From Davidsoniella eucalypti (lineage: Eukaryota; Ascomycota; Sordariomycetes; Microascales; Ceratocystidaceae), in contig RMBW01000013.1 of assembly GCA_004009845.1 (NCBI GenBank), forward strand, positions 1-64,000: DNA of 64,000 nt, given 5' to 3'. The position numbers and the translations under genes were made by a program. This document shows, piece by piece, positions 1 through 12,790 of the stretch. Each line of letters starts with the position of its first letter. The stretch's first letter is position 1. Below the pieces are notes generated by a model. The model made no database searches, had not been told where the DNA came from, and worked only from the letters and a program-made list of their open reading frames with translations.

Positions 1-746
1 GCATCCCGCCTCGGTCCATCATCCTGCTCCATCCTCTCCCCTTCTCCTTCTTTTATTCTCTTCATCCATCTGCTATATCCTTGCATCCTAGTCCGCACGC
101 TATTACATCCAAATGACACCCCTCTCTTTCTAGAGCTCCAGCACTACAAAACTGTTAACTCTCGTCCTTTTCTATTCCTCTGCCGTTATCGATCCTGACT
201 CTCTTCAACTTCTACATGTACAAAGTAGCCCATCCTCTATAGACCATCTTCTACAGAAAACCTGACTAGTTGGATAATCCGCTTGTTCTCTGATGTTCTA
301 AGCCTGTCCTTGTTCTTTTCCCGTTCTTCCTTCCCATCTTTTTTACTTTGATTGTTTCCCCATTGCCTTGGAATTTCTCGAGCGATATCTGGGGTCCTTG
401 GTTCCAAAATTCCAAACTGAATATTCGGGCCCGCCCAATTGTTGCGACAAACCTTATCTTCGGCGTCCTTTTTCCTATTTTTTTTCTTTCTTTCTTTCTC
501 TTGGCCTTGAGCCTTTGAATTTTTATTTCTCCTCTTTCTATTAATACTCTTTATCGCCCTAGTCGTCATAACCCGAGGCTGTGAATTTTCTTCCCTGCCG
601 TTATACGTCGTTATAGCTTCCATCGATTCACTGCTGCTTGCACCCTATTATTATATCGCCATTCGGCCCATCTATCATCCCATCCGTACTATTCTCGAGC
701 CCTATCGCCCAGTTCATCTTCCGTTCACCAACTATCGCGAGGCGCG
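1..746. other. 5' flank and leader of the metacaspase gene
   Basis: No gene is supported here. The stretch is strongly pyrimidine-rich on the + strand (long CT tracts around 1-60, 160-240 and 480-540), as is usual for fungal promoters and 5' leaders. The open frames on either strand lack a convincing start or composition. Confidence 0.6.
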
Positions 747-2658
747 ATGTCGAACTTTCAGTACGCTTACCCTGGCGCTGTCGGCCAGAGTCCCGATCAG
801 ATGGGTCAAGCATATGCTTCGCCTGACTATTACCAACAACCGAATCAAACGTATGTTGTAGTCGCTCGCTCGCACGAACCCCCTCTAAACCGCAAGCTAG
901 TGAGTGCTCTGGTGTCATCGCTTGAGTATCATTCTTCGGTCTGTTTTGTGATTAGTCGGCCAGCTGTGGTCACGCTCACAAATCATTATATAGCCGGCCA
1001 TATTGAAGCTAACCTTTCATCCTGTGCTGTAGATTGTCACAGACCATTTATCCTACGCAATACATGCAACCAAGTCCAAATATCTACGTCCAATCACCTA
1101 TGCCTACGCCACAGCAATATTACACCCAGTATAACCAGGTATCATCTACCACTTGCACTAATCTATTGTATCTTGTCGCATTGCCCCGTGTGTAACTATA
1201 GCTAACCAAAAAATATCATAGCCAACACAACAACAACAATCACAGCAGCCCTCACCCATCTCGGCTTACTCGCCGCCGCAGCCTAGCACCTCGTCAGGTA
1301 TATCACCACGCCATTACTTGTTCAAGTTTAAGCTTCTTTCAAGACTACAAACCTAACAAAAACCATCACAGGCCAGGCTCCTAGCCCATATACTTACACG
1401 CAGTCACCACCTATCATGTCGCCACCGCATAACAATGGATATTCTCCGTCCCCGGCCAGCCTCCCTCAGCCTCCCACCTTCGCACCTACAGAGCTTCCTG
1501 GCTGGTCAGCTCCTCAGATACCCGTTCCGACTGGTCGTAAGAAGGCCCTTTTGATCGGAATCAACTACTTTGGCCAGCGGGGCCAGCTCCGCGGATGTAT
1601 CAACGACGTAAAGAACATGTCCGCCTATCTTGTTCAAGAGTTTGGCTACCGTAGAGAGGATATGGTTGTGCTCACTGACGACCAACACAATCCTATTGGT
1701 CACCCAACTAAGCACAATATTCTACGCGCTATGCATTGGCTGACTAAAGACGCACAGCCCAGCGATTCTCTATTCTTCCACTATTCAGGTACGTCAAACA
1801 TATTGGTGGGAATTCTCCTTTTCAAAAGATTCATCCGTAGTATGGACTATACCGCTATAGTTTGATAAGTTAACATAATATACCACATATAGGCCACGGT
1901 GGGCGAACCCGCGATAGCACAGCCGAAGAGCCTGATGGGCACGATGAAGTCATATATCCCGTTGATTTCCGCAAGCATGGCCATATCACCGATGATGAAA
2001 TGCATAGAATAATGGTCAGACCATTGATGCAAGGCGTGCGCCTCACAGCAATCTTTGATTCATGCCATTCGGGCACGGCACTGGATCTCCCATACATATA
2101 CTCAACACAGGGTATTATGAAGGAGCCGGAAGGCGCCAAAGAGGCTGGTATCCAGCTTATCCAGACCGTTTCCGCCTGCTCCCAAGGCGTTTCCGAGAGC
2201 AGTGGTATCAAGCGTGGACTTACCAACTTGTTCCACAAGGTCACCCAAAGTGACGAATCGCTACAACGTGCCAAGCTTGCAAAAGGATCCAAGGCCGATG
2301 TCATCATGTTCTCTGGAAGCAAGGATGACCAGAAGTCGTAAGTTATAGCGTTTCTTTTCATCCGAAAATCTCAAAGCAAAAAGCTTGAATTCCAAGGCTA
2401 ACTAGGTTACTTTTTGCTATCTTCTTTAGCGCTGATTCTATGGTCGCATCGCAACCCACCGGCGCTATGTCGTGGGCCTTCATCAATGCTCTCCGCAGGA
2501 ACCCTCAACAGAGCTATGTTCAACTTTTGAATAGCATCCGAGACGAGCTTGCCGACAAATATACCCAACGGCCACAGCTTTCTTGTAGCCACCCCCTGAG
2601 TAAGCATAACCCACTGACAATCAAGCAATACAAAGCACCAACTTCCCTTATCCCATGA
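747..2658 (+). CDS. MCA1: Metacaspase (type I, caspase-like cysteine protease)
   Basis: Six-exon model: 747-850, 1033-1138, 1222-1297, 1372-1788, 1893-2337, 2430-2658; 458 aa, with all phases agreeing. The N-terminal prodomain of about 165 residues is rich in Q, P, S and Y, as in type I metacaspases, where it is an aggregation-prone regulatory region. The peptidase C14 domain follows: the p20 start has [11 protein letters not shown], the catalytic His is in YSGHGG (about H236, split across the 1788/1893 junction), and the catalytic Cys is in FDSCHSG (about C292). The p10 part includes KDDQKSADS and ends near PQLSCSHPL. The family cleaves after Arg/Lys and works in stress-induced death and proteostasis in the cytosol. 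The C-terminus is uncertain: a consensus donor (GTAAG) lies just after SCSHPL at 2600. A very short intron to 2636 would leave the same stop at 2658, and longer introns would give other tails. It converges on the spindle-pole gene downstream. Confidence 0.93.
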
Positions 2659-4061
2659 GTCTATTACTCTCATCCTCTTATTCTTTTCATGACACTACAA
2701 GAGCGAGATCATTGTGGCAATCACATGTTTCTAGCCTTGTTATCGGCCCTTATTTTGATCTTGCATACATTTTTACTATTTTCTTCCACTATATACATAC
2801 ATCATAGAAAGCTTAGACATTATAGCGTTACTTTTTTTTCCTTTCTCCCCCGACGCACTATTTCTCACTAGCATATCGTTCCTATTTACATTCACTTCTT
2901 TCTTGGTCTTTTCTCTGCCTTATCACCCTATCGCATACACCACAAAAAGAAAGAAGCCTCTGCGTGCTGACATTTTGGTAGATACGAATCTGCTGTTTGT
3001 CATGTAAACAGACCGGAAACAAAGCCATACAACCACTCGCCTCACCACTGTTCGAAATATGCCAAATACCATAGGTGTAGGACTGGCTAGACGGACGACT
3101 ACATGTCAAAACAACAAATAAGGTAGATAATTCTCGTGTTACATCCTTGACAAATACAACACATAGTCTTGATACGGTCTTTAGTGACACTACATCCACA
3201 AGACGATGAATATCTAATCCTCCATATACGCTCACATACACATAAAATGTCTCAACACCTCAAGCAGATACCACCGTCTATCTATATACTCAACGACATC
3301 CTGTTACCACATTCCATGATTCTTGGGTATGATTTGATCATCCAGTGGTTGTTTTTTTTCTTTCTAGCTACACTTCTTCCTTTCTCTACGATACGATTTC
3401 GATGTCTTTTCTGTTTTGTTTTTTTGTTTTCTTGCTTTTTAGTACTATTGTCTGTTTCTTATGGATTCCAATGAATCCCGGTTCTTGGTTTTCTTTCTAC
3501 AATAAAGTTAAGCGAATGGTGCGGATGTTTCTTTGTTTCTTGTGTATACAACAACGTTTCTATTTATTTTTTTACTACTATTGCGGAGAGTAAAACAAGT
3601 TTCAGATATACACACTTTGTTATCTCCAATAGTAAGAGGGGCATAGATCGTATATGACATTGTTTTCAAATATGTTCCTTTTTTTCGGCTAATAATATAT
3701 ATCCAAGTTAACTCTTCTATAAACTTGATTATGATTTGATTAATATAGCAGTGAAGCAATCTTTCATAATAATGATGATGATGAATGTTGGTGATGATGA
3801 TATGAACCGTTTCGACTTTCCCAAATGAAAGTAAATATCCCATCAAGCATTAGCGACAAAACGCCCAAGAACAAGAAAAAAAACATGACCTTTTCATTTT
3901 AACAAAAGAGACTCTCTGAGGCTCAACACAGAAAATAAGAGAAAAAAAATCCAAAATCAGAACCCAACATAAGAACCCAACCCCGTAAAAAATAAAAATA
4001 ATCAAAGCAAGTCGTAAAGAACAAATACTGAAAAGGAAACAAAGGAAAAACCTTGAACGAA
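2659..4061. other. Convergent intergenic spacer
   Basis: This lies between the 3' ends of the metacaspase and the spindle-pole-body gene. It is AT-rich with T-rich tracts at 3345-3460 and an imperfect ATG/GATGAT microsatellite around 3770-3805. No coding region is supported; the open frames are low-complexity. Confidence 0.6.
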
Positions 4062-7000
4062 TTATGAAGTCTTCTCACGTGACTTTCCTTTCGCCGCGAT
4101 CGCAGCAGCCGCACGAGTCGCCGCAACACTACTTCTCAAATCCTTGACACGTTTCTTCTTCTTCATATCCTCGACGGCTTCGGCAATCTTTGCGCGGGTA
4201 ACTTCCTGCTTCTGCCATTTCTTAGCACATCCTTGGGCGCGTACAGTGAAGCGAACCATCAACGCCACAGCCTTGAGTGATGGTGGGCGATGATGTTGTT
4301 GGCCGTTGGAATTTGTCGTATTGTGGCGGCTAGAGAGCGGCTGAAGGGCATATGAAGGTAGGTTCAAAGGTCGTTTGCTACCCAGGACATCGCGTCTGAT
4401 ATGCTCCAGTTCACGGAGCTGGGCAGAATTACTGTTGAGGTGAGGACGTTAGTACAAGATAGACATATAGACGAATAAGAAAAGAGATAGACATACCAAG
4501 CATGGGCAACATCTAGTTGCAACTGTAAGAAACGCTTCGCAAACGCTGCGTCCGCTCGTAAGCTGGCTTCACGCTCCCACCGCGCCTGCATCCACTCCAT
4601 CTGCATAATGAGCCCACGAAGCTCCTTCTTGTGCTTCTCCTCAGCGCCCTTGAGCGTCTTGACGAGTGTCTCAACAGTCTCGCGGGCTTCGTCATTACTA
4701 GCACGCGCCTGTAACTCTGCCTGAACATCGGCTAGTGCGCGCTCCTTAGCATCTGCCGCCGCCTGGGCGTTCTTGATATCGCGAGCCAGTTTCTCGGCGC
4801 CCGAACGGAAGGCAGAACGCTCGGCACGCGTGCGCTCAAGCTTCTTACGCAGCGCCGCCTCCGATGCCGTCAGGCTCTCGATAGTCTCGAACTGGATGCG
4901 CACATCGTGCTCTAGGGCATCCGACTCCGTCAGAGCTTTGCGCAGCTTGCGCTTGAGGTCCTTAGCCTCCTGCGAGTTGTCGTTGATGCCGCGCTCAGCG
5001 ATTTCTTCGGCATGGGCCATGGCCGACAATGCCTCTTTCTCGGCCTTTTCAAGACGGAGAGTGAGCTGACGCGATTCGCGCACATGGCTGGCCCGTAAAT
5101 CTTCGGCTTCGCGCCGCGCTTCGTCAAGAGCTTCTTCGAGCGCCGTACGCTCGTCCTCAATGTCGCTGATTTGCGCCCGGAGCTCCGAAGCAGAGTCCAC
5201 AGCCTTACGCTCGGCTTCGCGCAGCTTGGCCTTGGTCTCTTGAAGTGACAAATTGGCCGTTGTGACTTGCTTACGCAGCACTTCGACTTCAGCTCGGCGC
5301 GAAGCAGCTCCTGGTGAGGCGACAGGTGACTTAGGCGAGGCAACAAGCTTCATGACCTCAGCTTCGTGCAGCTTCTGTTCAAATTCGGCGACTTGCTTTC
5401 TAAGGCCACGCATGGTTTCCTTGTTGCTAGTGTCACGCGAGATGTAGTCGAGCTCTTTTTGGCGTGCGGCATTCAAGTCACGGCGGATAATGGCCATCTC
5501 GCTGTTGTCATCACCCGTTGACGTCATGTCGGAAGCAGCGGCAAGCTTTATTTCGAGATCGGAGATGTTCCGTTCAAGGTCGCGGATTGTACGGCGAGCA
5601 GAGACGAGTTCTTGGCCTTCGGTTGCGGTTAATGTCATGTTCTGGCGCAACTTGCTAACCTCCTCTGAGAGACGCTCTTCTTCGGCCGTTGCCCGGTCTA
5701 GTTCGTCTTCTAGAGAGCGTTCGGCCTCTGATCTGCGCTCTTCTAGCAGCTTGTTCTCTTCTTTGAGGCGACGCACTTCCATATCAAGCTTAGTGCGCGC
5801 GGTCCGGAGATCGACACGCTCTTGATCTAGGCGGTAAGTTTCCTCACCGCGCTGGTTGCCAAATGCCTTGAGCTCGGATTCTAGTTCATCGCGCTCAGCC
5901 CGCACTTCAGCAATATCAGTCCGGAGAGTCTGCATTTCTAGGCTGATAGTAGCAGCCTGCTCTTGAAGTGCCAACTTCTCCTTGGAGACACGACTGAAGT
6001 TGGCGGAAGATTCAGAAAGCTGTGTGCGTAACCGCTCAAGAGTAGCGGATGTCTGGCGGGTAACCTCATCACTGCCTCCCGTAGAAGATGCTGCACGGTT
6101 TGCAGCACGGAGAGCATCAATCTGCGCTTTGAGGTTTTCTTTTTCGCGGGCAGCGGCATCGGCCTCCTCATCCAGGGCAGCTTGAATCACCTCCACCTCA
6201 TCAGACAGGGCCTCTGCCTTTTCGGCTTCGGCATTGGCCTTGTTTTGTGCCCGACGGAGATCTTCGCGCACATTAGATAGTTCGTTGCGCATATCAGCAA
6301 GCGCGGTTTGCTTAGTTTGAAAGGCGTGCTGGAGTTCGTCAATTCGTCGAGTCAAAACAGCTTCTTCACGCTCATGACGGTCGACCTCGTCTTTGATAGC
6401 GTCCTGGAGCTCAGATTCTTTGTCGCCAGCCTGACGCAGTCGGTCAATGGTGCGCTGGAGGCTGTTGGCCTTTTCTTCTGAGCGTTCCTTAGCTGCTTCC
6501 AGCATACGCTTCTCGGACACCCATTTGTCGGAGTCGGTATCGTAGAGATTTTCTCTTTCGCGAAGAATGGCCTCTAGTCGAGTAATCTCGTTCTGAAGTT
6601 GGCTGATGTCGTCCTTGTACATCTCCTTGGCGTCTTTGTCTAGATCCAAGGCACGTTCCTTCTCTTGGGCCAGACCGGCTTGGAGATCCGTAACAAACTT
6701 ACGCAGCTTCACAGCTTCTTTTTGCAGGGAGACAGATTCGGCGGCGATGTTGTCATGTTGACTTTGGAGGTGAGACTTGGAATCCTTAAGACTTTCCACT
6801 TCTACTTCCAGGTCCGTAACCTTGGACTTGATAGTAATTAGATCGCGCTCAAAGGTGTCTCGTTCCCGCTTGGCTTCACGGGCTTTGGTTCGTAGCTCCT
6901 CGGTTTCGGCCAGAGCCTGAGAGTGCTGCTTCTCGAGCGCCGAGAAATCATGGCCGCTCTGTTCAAGTTCTAGCTGTAGCCTAGAGACTCGCTCGTCGAT

Positions 7001-8842
7001 CTGGCGTGACAGTCCCTTGTTCATAGTTGATTTGTTGGCCATTTCCTCCTGGAGCTCTTCGAGATCGGCCTCGGCACGCTCGCGCTCCATACGCGCATCA
7101 TCCATTTTATCTCTAAGATCGTCCGTCTCCGATTCGAGTTGACGGACTTTGCGCTCAAGGTCTTCTATTTTGTCGTGGGCATTGTCGAGTTCATGGTTGG
7201 CTTGTGAGCTGCTCTGTAGCTTCTCTTCAAGTTCAACGATACGCCTCTGCTCGGCCTTGACCCTAGCTTCGTATTCGGCTGATTGTCGTTGCTCGTTTTT
7301 GCATAGTGCTTCGGCTGCCATCAGTCGTCGTTCGAGATCGGCAGCTTCCATATCGCGTCCCTCGAGTGTACGCATCTTGATTCGAAGATTCTCAGCCTCT
7401 ATCTCCTTCTCTTTGGCTCGTCGAAGCTTTTCTCGTAATGCATCAGCTTCCGCTTGAAGCTCGGTGTCCCGGTTCTCCAATCGGCGTACTTCCTCTTTGA
7501 GCTCGTCGAGATCCTCGTCTTTAGACCGTGAGTTTCGTAATTTTTCCTTGAGGGCTTCGATTTCTGACTCGCGATCGGCTAACCGCTTGACCTTGTGGCG
7601 AAGCTCGGCTACTTCTTCCTCTCTCTCGTCAAGCAAGCGTTCTTTTTCGCGGTAACTGCGCTCAAGCTCGGCGACTTCATCGTCTTTTTCCTCCAAAGAA
7701 TGTTCCTTCTCTTTTATTCGCCGTTCTAGATCGTCAATTTCGCCCTCCTTTTCTTCGAGTGTTGATTGAATTTTATCTTGAACGTCGCTTTCGAGCTTTT
7801 CTCGTAGTTCGTCCATCTCGTCTTGGTGTTCGGCAACCAGGCGCTCCTTCTCTCGCAGTTCAGCTTCGAGGTCTGTTATGTCGTCTCGTAGCTTATCGGC
7901 TTCTGCGCTTCCAGTTTCGGCTTGGTCAAGTTGGGAGTTTAGACGTTCGATCTCGGATTCTTTGTCCTCCAGCTCGGCACGTAGGCGTTCTAACTCGGTC
8001 TTAAGAGATTCATCGGCGTACTTCTTCTTCGAGCGTTCTTGTAGATCGATCATTTGTTGGCGATATGTCTCGAGGTCCTTTTCGGCAACGGTGAGGTGTT
8101 TCTTGTAGCGGGCGAGATCGCGCTGCATCGTGACTTTGTCGACCTTGAGATCCGTATTCTCTTTCAGAGCAGCTTCGCTAAAGCCAGGGCCTGCCTTTCG
8201 CAGGGCTTCCTCAAGGAAATGGATTTTGAGCTTGAGGCCAAAGTTCTCCTTCTCGATTTTGTCGATGACGTTTTCCTGCTCCCGTAGAGACATTTGATTG
8301 CCGTCGTCCAACGGGCCTTTGCTCGAGAAGTTTCGTCGTGGCGGGAGGTTAAGTGGTGTAGATGTGACACTGCTTGCTTCAATATGAGCAGGCGTACCCA
8401 TTCCTGGAGTGCCCATGGACATTGTTGAACGGCCGAAGAAAGAGTTTTCGAATGATGGCAGCGGCGTTAGATCTTCCTCGATCCGGTTCAGTAGGCCTGT
8501 GGGTGTACCCGGCATGTCGTTTACGTTTTCTTTCCCCCGCCGCCGGAAGCCACCGTTACGTGTGGCTGACTTAAGAAGAGGTGTGAATTCGGGTCCGGCG
8601 TCTTGTACGTTGCGTCGGTCTGCTAATGGGCCACGACTCTTAGGTGTCCTTATGCTAGCGCCAGCGCGGCCGCCGCCCCGCAGCTGGGCGAAGATGTTTT
8701 GCTGGGCATCGTCTTTCACCGGCGACACAAATGATGCTTCCTGCGATATGTCGAGGTCGGGCTGGTGGTGTGATAAGTAGGTCGCGTCGCCGAGGTTAGT
8801 GCGCGGCGTATCGAGGACGTTGCCGTATCCTGGGTAGACCAT
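4062..8842 (-). CDS. Spindle pole body coiled-coil protein (Pcp1/PcpA pericentrin-like; CM1 motif)
   Basis: Two exons: 8842-4497 and 4431-4062 (65-nt intron, GTATGT...CAG); 1571 aa. I start at the ATG at 8842 (MVYPGYGNVLDTP) because the longer frame to 9010 begins with TTG. Residues 1-180 are disordered and Ser/Pro-rich. About 184-245 is a centrosomin motif 1 (CM1), with REQENVIDKIEKENFGLKLK and then HFLEEAL, which in known proteins binds the gamma-tubulin complex. About 245-1400 is nearly continuous charged coiled coil. About 1405-1480 resembles the PACT/Mto1-type pole-targeting segment (MQMEWMQARWEREASLRADA and then FLQLQL), continuing across the intron as ACNSAQLRELEHIRRDVLG. The tail is basic and Ala-rich. 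The role inferred from the family is microtubule nucleation at the spindle pole body or septal MTOCs. The length and C-terminal segment favour Pcp1/PcpA over the shorter Mto1/ApsB, but both share CM1. Confidence 0.88.
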
Positions 8843-10761
8843 GGCTAGGCAGTCAAGATGCTGCGCAGGATGGCAGTTGGCTTGACTTGTAGATAGATAA
8901 TCGTAAATTGTATCGCAATGGTATGATGATAGAGGTTGCCTATCGCGGCTATTTGGCGCAATGTTCCCGGTAGCAGATAGTGGCGTAAAAATAGATAGAA
9001 TAAAATTCAAGAGCCAGTAAGCTGCGATTGGTAAAGATCACGATGATGTTCAGATGCCGGCAATCTTTGCCAAAGCACAGGCATCAGAGATAATTGTTTG
9101 GTAGCTAGCCCTAAATTCCAGTGTGGACTCTGTCAACTGTAAAATGCGACGAGGCTTTGTTACAGTGGCTCTTAGTTAATTATTCACTTGTTCATCATCG
9201 TCAGCGCGTTTGTTTACTTACTGTCCTGATTCAATCTAGCGTGGTGGCAACCAAACAATGCTTCTCAGCCAATCAAATGCCACAGAAGTGGGGCTTTATC
9301 TGTTTCTACGCGTAGGGTCTTCCTGATCCTAGATGCGGTGCCTTGGCTCTTAACCCTACCGTGTCGCATTTTTACCCCAAACACAGCATCACAAACAAGT
9401 CAGCCTAACGTCGGCCGATCAAATAGCTTGCACAATAACCCTTCAACCCTTACGGCAATCACCGCGACGTCATTTTCGGAACTGTTAGTGCTTACGGCTA
9501 TATAAAGCCCACGGCATTAACATAATTGGGCCTAGCGCATGCTCAATTTTCTCAGACTCCCTTCACTGCAACATTGACTTTGATGGCTAAGGACAGGGCC
9601 GGATCGCGGGATGTCTTTGTTTTGCTGCATCTGCTATATAGTAATTCTAATTGAACAACTTCGAGACCCGGCCGCGTTCGTTGTCGGCTTCACTACCGCA
9701 ACCGGTCCAGCTGCTATTCCATCCAGGCTGCAATAGAAGCTCCAAACTCGCCACTACCGCCACTACCGCCACAACTGACAAACCACCCATCGCTACGGCC
9801 GGATATATAAAGAGGACTCGCTGCCAACTCTCGGACTGCTCCTCCCTTGCTCTGATACTAGGGGCCGTTCACATCTCGATATCGACCAAGTACAATTCGT
9901 TGATGTGACTGTCCTAATAAAACACAATCAAATCGACCTGTTTTTTGACTCGTACCAGTAAAGCTGCCGGGTTCTATCTTTGCTGTCACCCACCACCAAT
10001 ATTACCAATATTACCTTGACTAAACCTGGGCGCGCATTGTACACATAATACGTACCTAAAGTTTGGTTTCGAACAATCAGACGTAATTCGATTAATCGAA
10101 GCCGCAGCTATTACGAGACTAAGGCTTTTTTGGACTGGCCCAAGATCTAGAATTTGATCTGAAAATAATCCAAAGCGCCCTTTCTATTATTAACTATTTA
10201 ATTTCCCTGTCCTGCTTTTTTCTTTCCTTTGTTCTTTTTTCTTCCTCGGAACTTTATCCTTACTTTGGCAAGAAGAACCCGGCTAGTCGAAGAAGAGAAA
10301 AAAAAGCACAACCTCCCTGCCAGTACACTTTCAGCAGGCCTGGATTCAAAGGCTCTAGCAACATTGATTTATTATTATTGTCCTTAGCATCTTTTGGTAT
10401 TTTTGATTTGGTTAGTCAGGTGCCAATATAGGAGTCGACTGTCAACCACAGCTGGAGACAGGTTTCTTGTCGAGAATTGGGCACTGGACAGGCGTCTAAG
10501 TGGCTTACATCAATATATTCGACCGACTACGCGCCTTTCCCAGCGTGATGGCTCTAGTTCTTTGCTAAGATATCGGCTCTTGCTTCCCACCTCTCTATCC
10601 CGAACCCAGTAGAGTTCAAACATATACCAGCACTTGATTGTGATCCTGGAATATCGGCTCTTGTCAACTGATCAGCATCTCATCTTTGCTACTCTCTTGT
10701 CTTTTGAAATCACCCATTCTTATACCACCACCGTTGCTATCACCACCATAATCAAGAAACG
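8843..10761. promoter_or_regulatory. Divergent promoter region between spindle-pole gene and F-box gene
   Basis: This 1.9-kb spacer separates two head-to-head genes and must hold both promoters and leaders. A TATATAA lies near 9498, another TATATAA at about 9804, and CT-rich tracts at 10200-10260 precede the F-box gene. The open frame at 9651-9908 starts with TTG and is not supported. No other gene is seen. Confidence 0.5.
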
Positions 10762-12790
10762 ATGGGAGCAGGTTTCTACGATCTCCCCGATGAGATCATC
10801 AATATGGTGTTGGACCATGTCTCACCGGAAGATAATCTGCGTAATGTCCAACCTGTCAGTCGTCGCCTCCACCGGTTGGGAAGTGATCCTCTCATCTGGC
10901 GCGATAAATGCACACAATTCCAATATTGGAGTCCTCACCATGACTACCAGAAGAAAATTTCGATGACGCTCATCCAGTCAATGTCTGTATGGAAGCAGCT
11001 TTACATCGTCCGCCTGAGACGATATGCCGAAGCTAAGAAACAACTTGACTTGGTTGTCAACTGCCGAAGCGGTCGATTATTGCGCATGGAGAAAATTTCT
11101 ATGCTTGGAGTCGATGTCAAGCAGTATCTCACCGACCAGGCCAAGTTGACAGTCACCGATTGTGAAGATGCGCTGGCAAGGCGGTATGTATAATCATATA
11201 ATCATGTTAATGGCAAGTTGCTAATCTTTTGATAGATTCCATGCGAATGCTTGCCTAGGAAGCATGCATCGTGGTATGGCCATATCTAGGTGGTTGCGGC
11301 ACAGTCCACACAAGCTAAAGGGCAATCGTTCCGAACTAGTATCTCTATGGCATAACTATGAGCGGCGGTCATGGAAGAGAACAGACCTAGAGGAGCTCAT
11401 GTGTGCATTTGACATGTTTGCACTACCAGACAAGTCTCTGGACATGTCATGGGTAAGCAGCGGAATATACCGTACTAAATTATCTGACCAAGATCATGCT
11501 AATACATAATATGCAGTCCTCATGGCAACTCGAAAAGTATGCCGCTAGTTTTAGATCAGAAAACCCGGATTTCGATAATCTCACCACACGGCAAAAGGCC
11601 CTCCGTATCAACACTTGGCTTCGTAAAGTCCGTCTTATTGGAACCAAACCAAACCATAACCAGTTTTACGATCTTCGTTGTGCCTATCTTGGCCAGGTCC
11701 TTGCGTCTCACGATCATATGGCGATCCCCTTGATTCAGTGTGTCATCTACTGTAGTGTAGCGACTAGGTTGGGTCTTGTGGCGGATTGTTGTTCATTCCC
11801 TGCCAAACTACACGTTATTGTTCGAGCAGAAGATGGCTTTACACTTGACGGGTTTGAATTTGATTCTAGAAACTCGGCACAGGATGGTCGGAACATAACC
11901 AGCATGTTCTTTAGTCCATATGATTCAGACGATGCCATATGCGCCAATCGTCTGGAAGCTACCCTGGAATCATATGGTTTCAATGTCAAAGAGGATGGGT
12001 GGCTTCTGCCCATGCACCCGGTTGAAGTTGTCAAGCGAAACGCTCGTAACATTAGCTCTAGCTGTGACGCCATCGACCGGATGAGCCCGGCTAATAGTCA
12101 ACGGGCATCTACGCTGACCGGTAACGGAAGTGGTTCCTACAATACGCTCACCTCAGCATACGCTAGCTTATGGGCAAACCTGATATTTGTTCCCATGTGG
12201 GACGTAGAATGGAAGATCTCTGTCACTCAATTGCTGAACACGGTACGGGCATCATGGCCTGAAGATTACTGGTTGGTGCACAACTTCTTCCCTCCATTCA
12301 ATTCCTCGGGAGTGTCGATGCAGCGCCTCAGTCCTCACAATCTGATGACTACACAAACTCCATACCGCCCATCGGAGATCGAACAGGAACGCGATTGCAT
12401 GAAGATTATTCCTTTGTCTCGAGAAAAATGCAAGGTGCAACCAAAATACCGGGTCGGTCAGGTATTCGAACACAAGAGATTTTCTACTATTGGTGTCATC
12501 ACCGGCTGGATCGAAGACTTCGGACGAGATGTTATCTTTTATCATTGCCTGTAAGTGTTTAACCCACCAACAAGACATACTATCTAATGTCCTTATATAC
12601 TAACATCACTTCCAGTGCCGGATCCAATGCGCTTCCAGCTCTTGTCGTCGAGGCCAACATCAAAATCACAACTGATGCAAAACTTCTGCCTGGTGAATTA
12701 ATGCATTTCTGTGGAAAATACTTCAGAAACCTGGACATCAACAACTGCCGTTTCATTTCCAACATAAAAGACGCCTATCCTGATGATTAA
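10762..12790 (+). CDS. F-box protein with SirB1-like and YccV-like domains (FBXO21-like)
   Basis: Four exons: 10762-11183, 11236-11452, 11517-12550, 12616-12790; 615 aa, phases consistent. Residues about 4-45 form an F-box (FYDLPDEIINMVLDHVSPED, then the LRNVQPVSRRLHRL stretch and LIWRDKC), the adaptor to SKP1 in SCF ubiquitin ligases. About 220-400 resembles the SirB1/transglutaminase-like N-terminal domain (LRINTWLRKVR, YCSVATRLGLVADCCSFP, KLHVIVRA). About 520-600 is a YccV/HspQ hemimethylated-DNA-binding-like domain (YRVGQVFEHKRFSTIGVITG, DVIFYHCLAGS), split by the last intron. This order is that of animal FBXO21 and its fungal relatives. The inferred role is substrate receptor of an SCF E3 ligase; substrates are unknown. 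It converges on a deubiquitinase gene, but I infer no functional link from that. Confidence 0.85.

Noticed and set aside
4773..8780. Numerous plus-strand frames of 60-120 codons
   Set aside because: They lie antisense to the coiled-coil spindle-pole gene; their Ser/Arg-rich composition is the mirror of its Glu/Leu/Arg codons.
8843..9010. N-terminal extension of the spindle-pole protein to 9010
   Set aside because: The extended frame begins with TTG; the first true ATG is at 8842.
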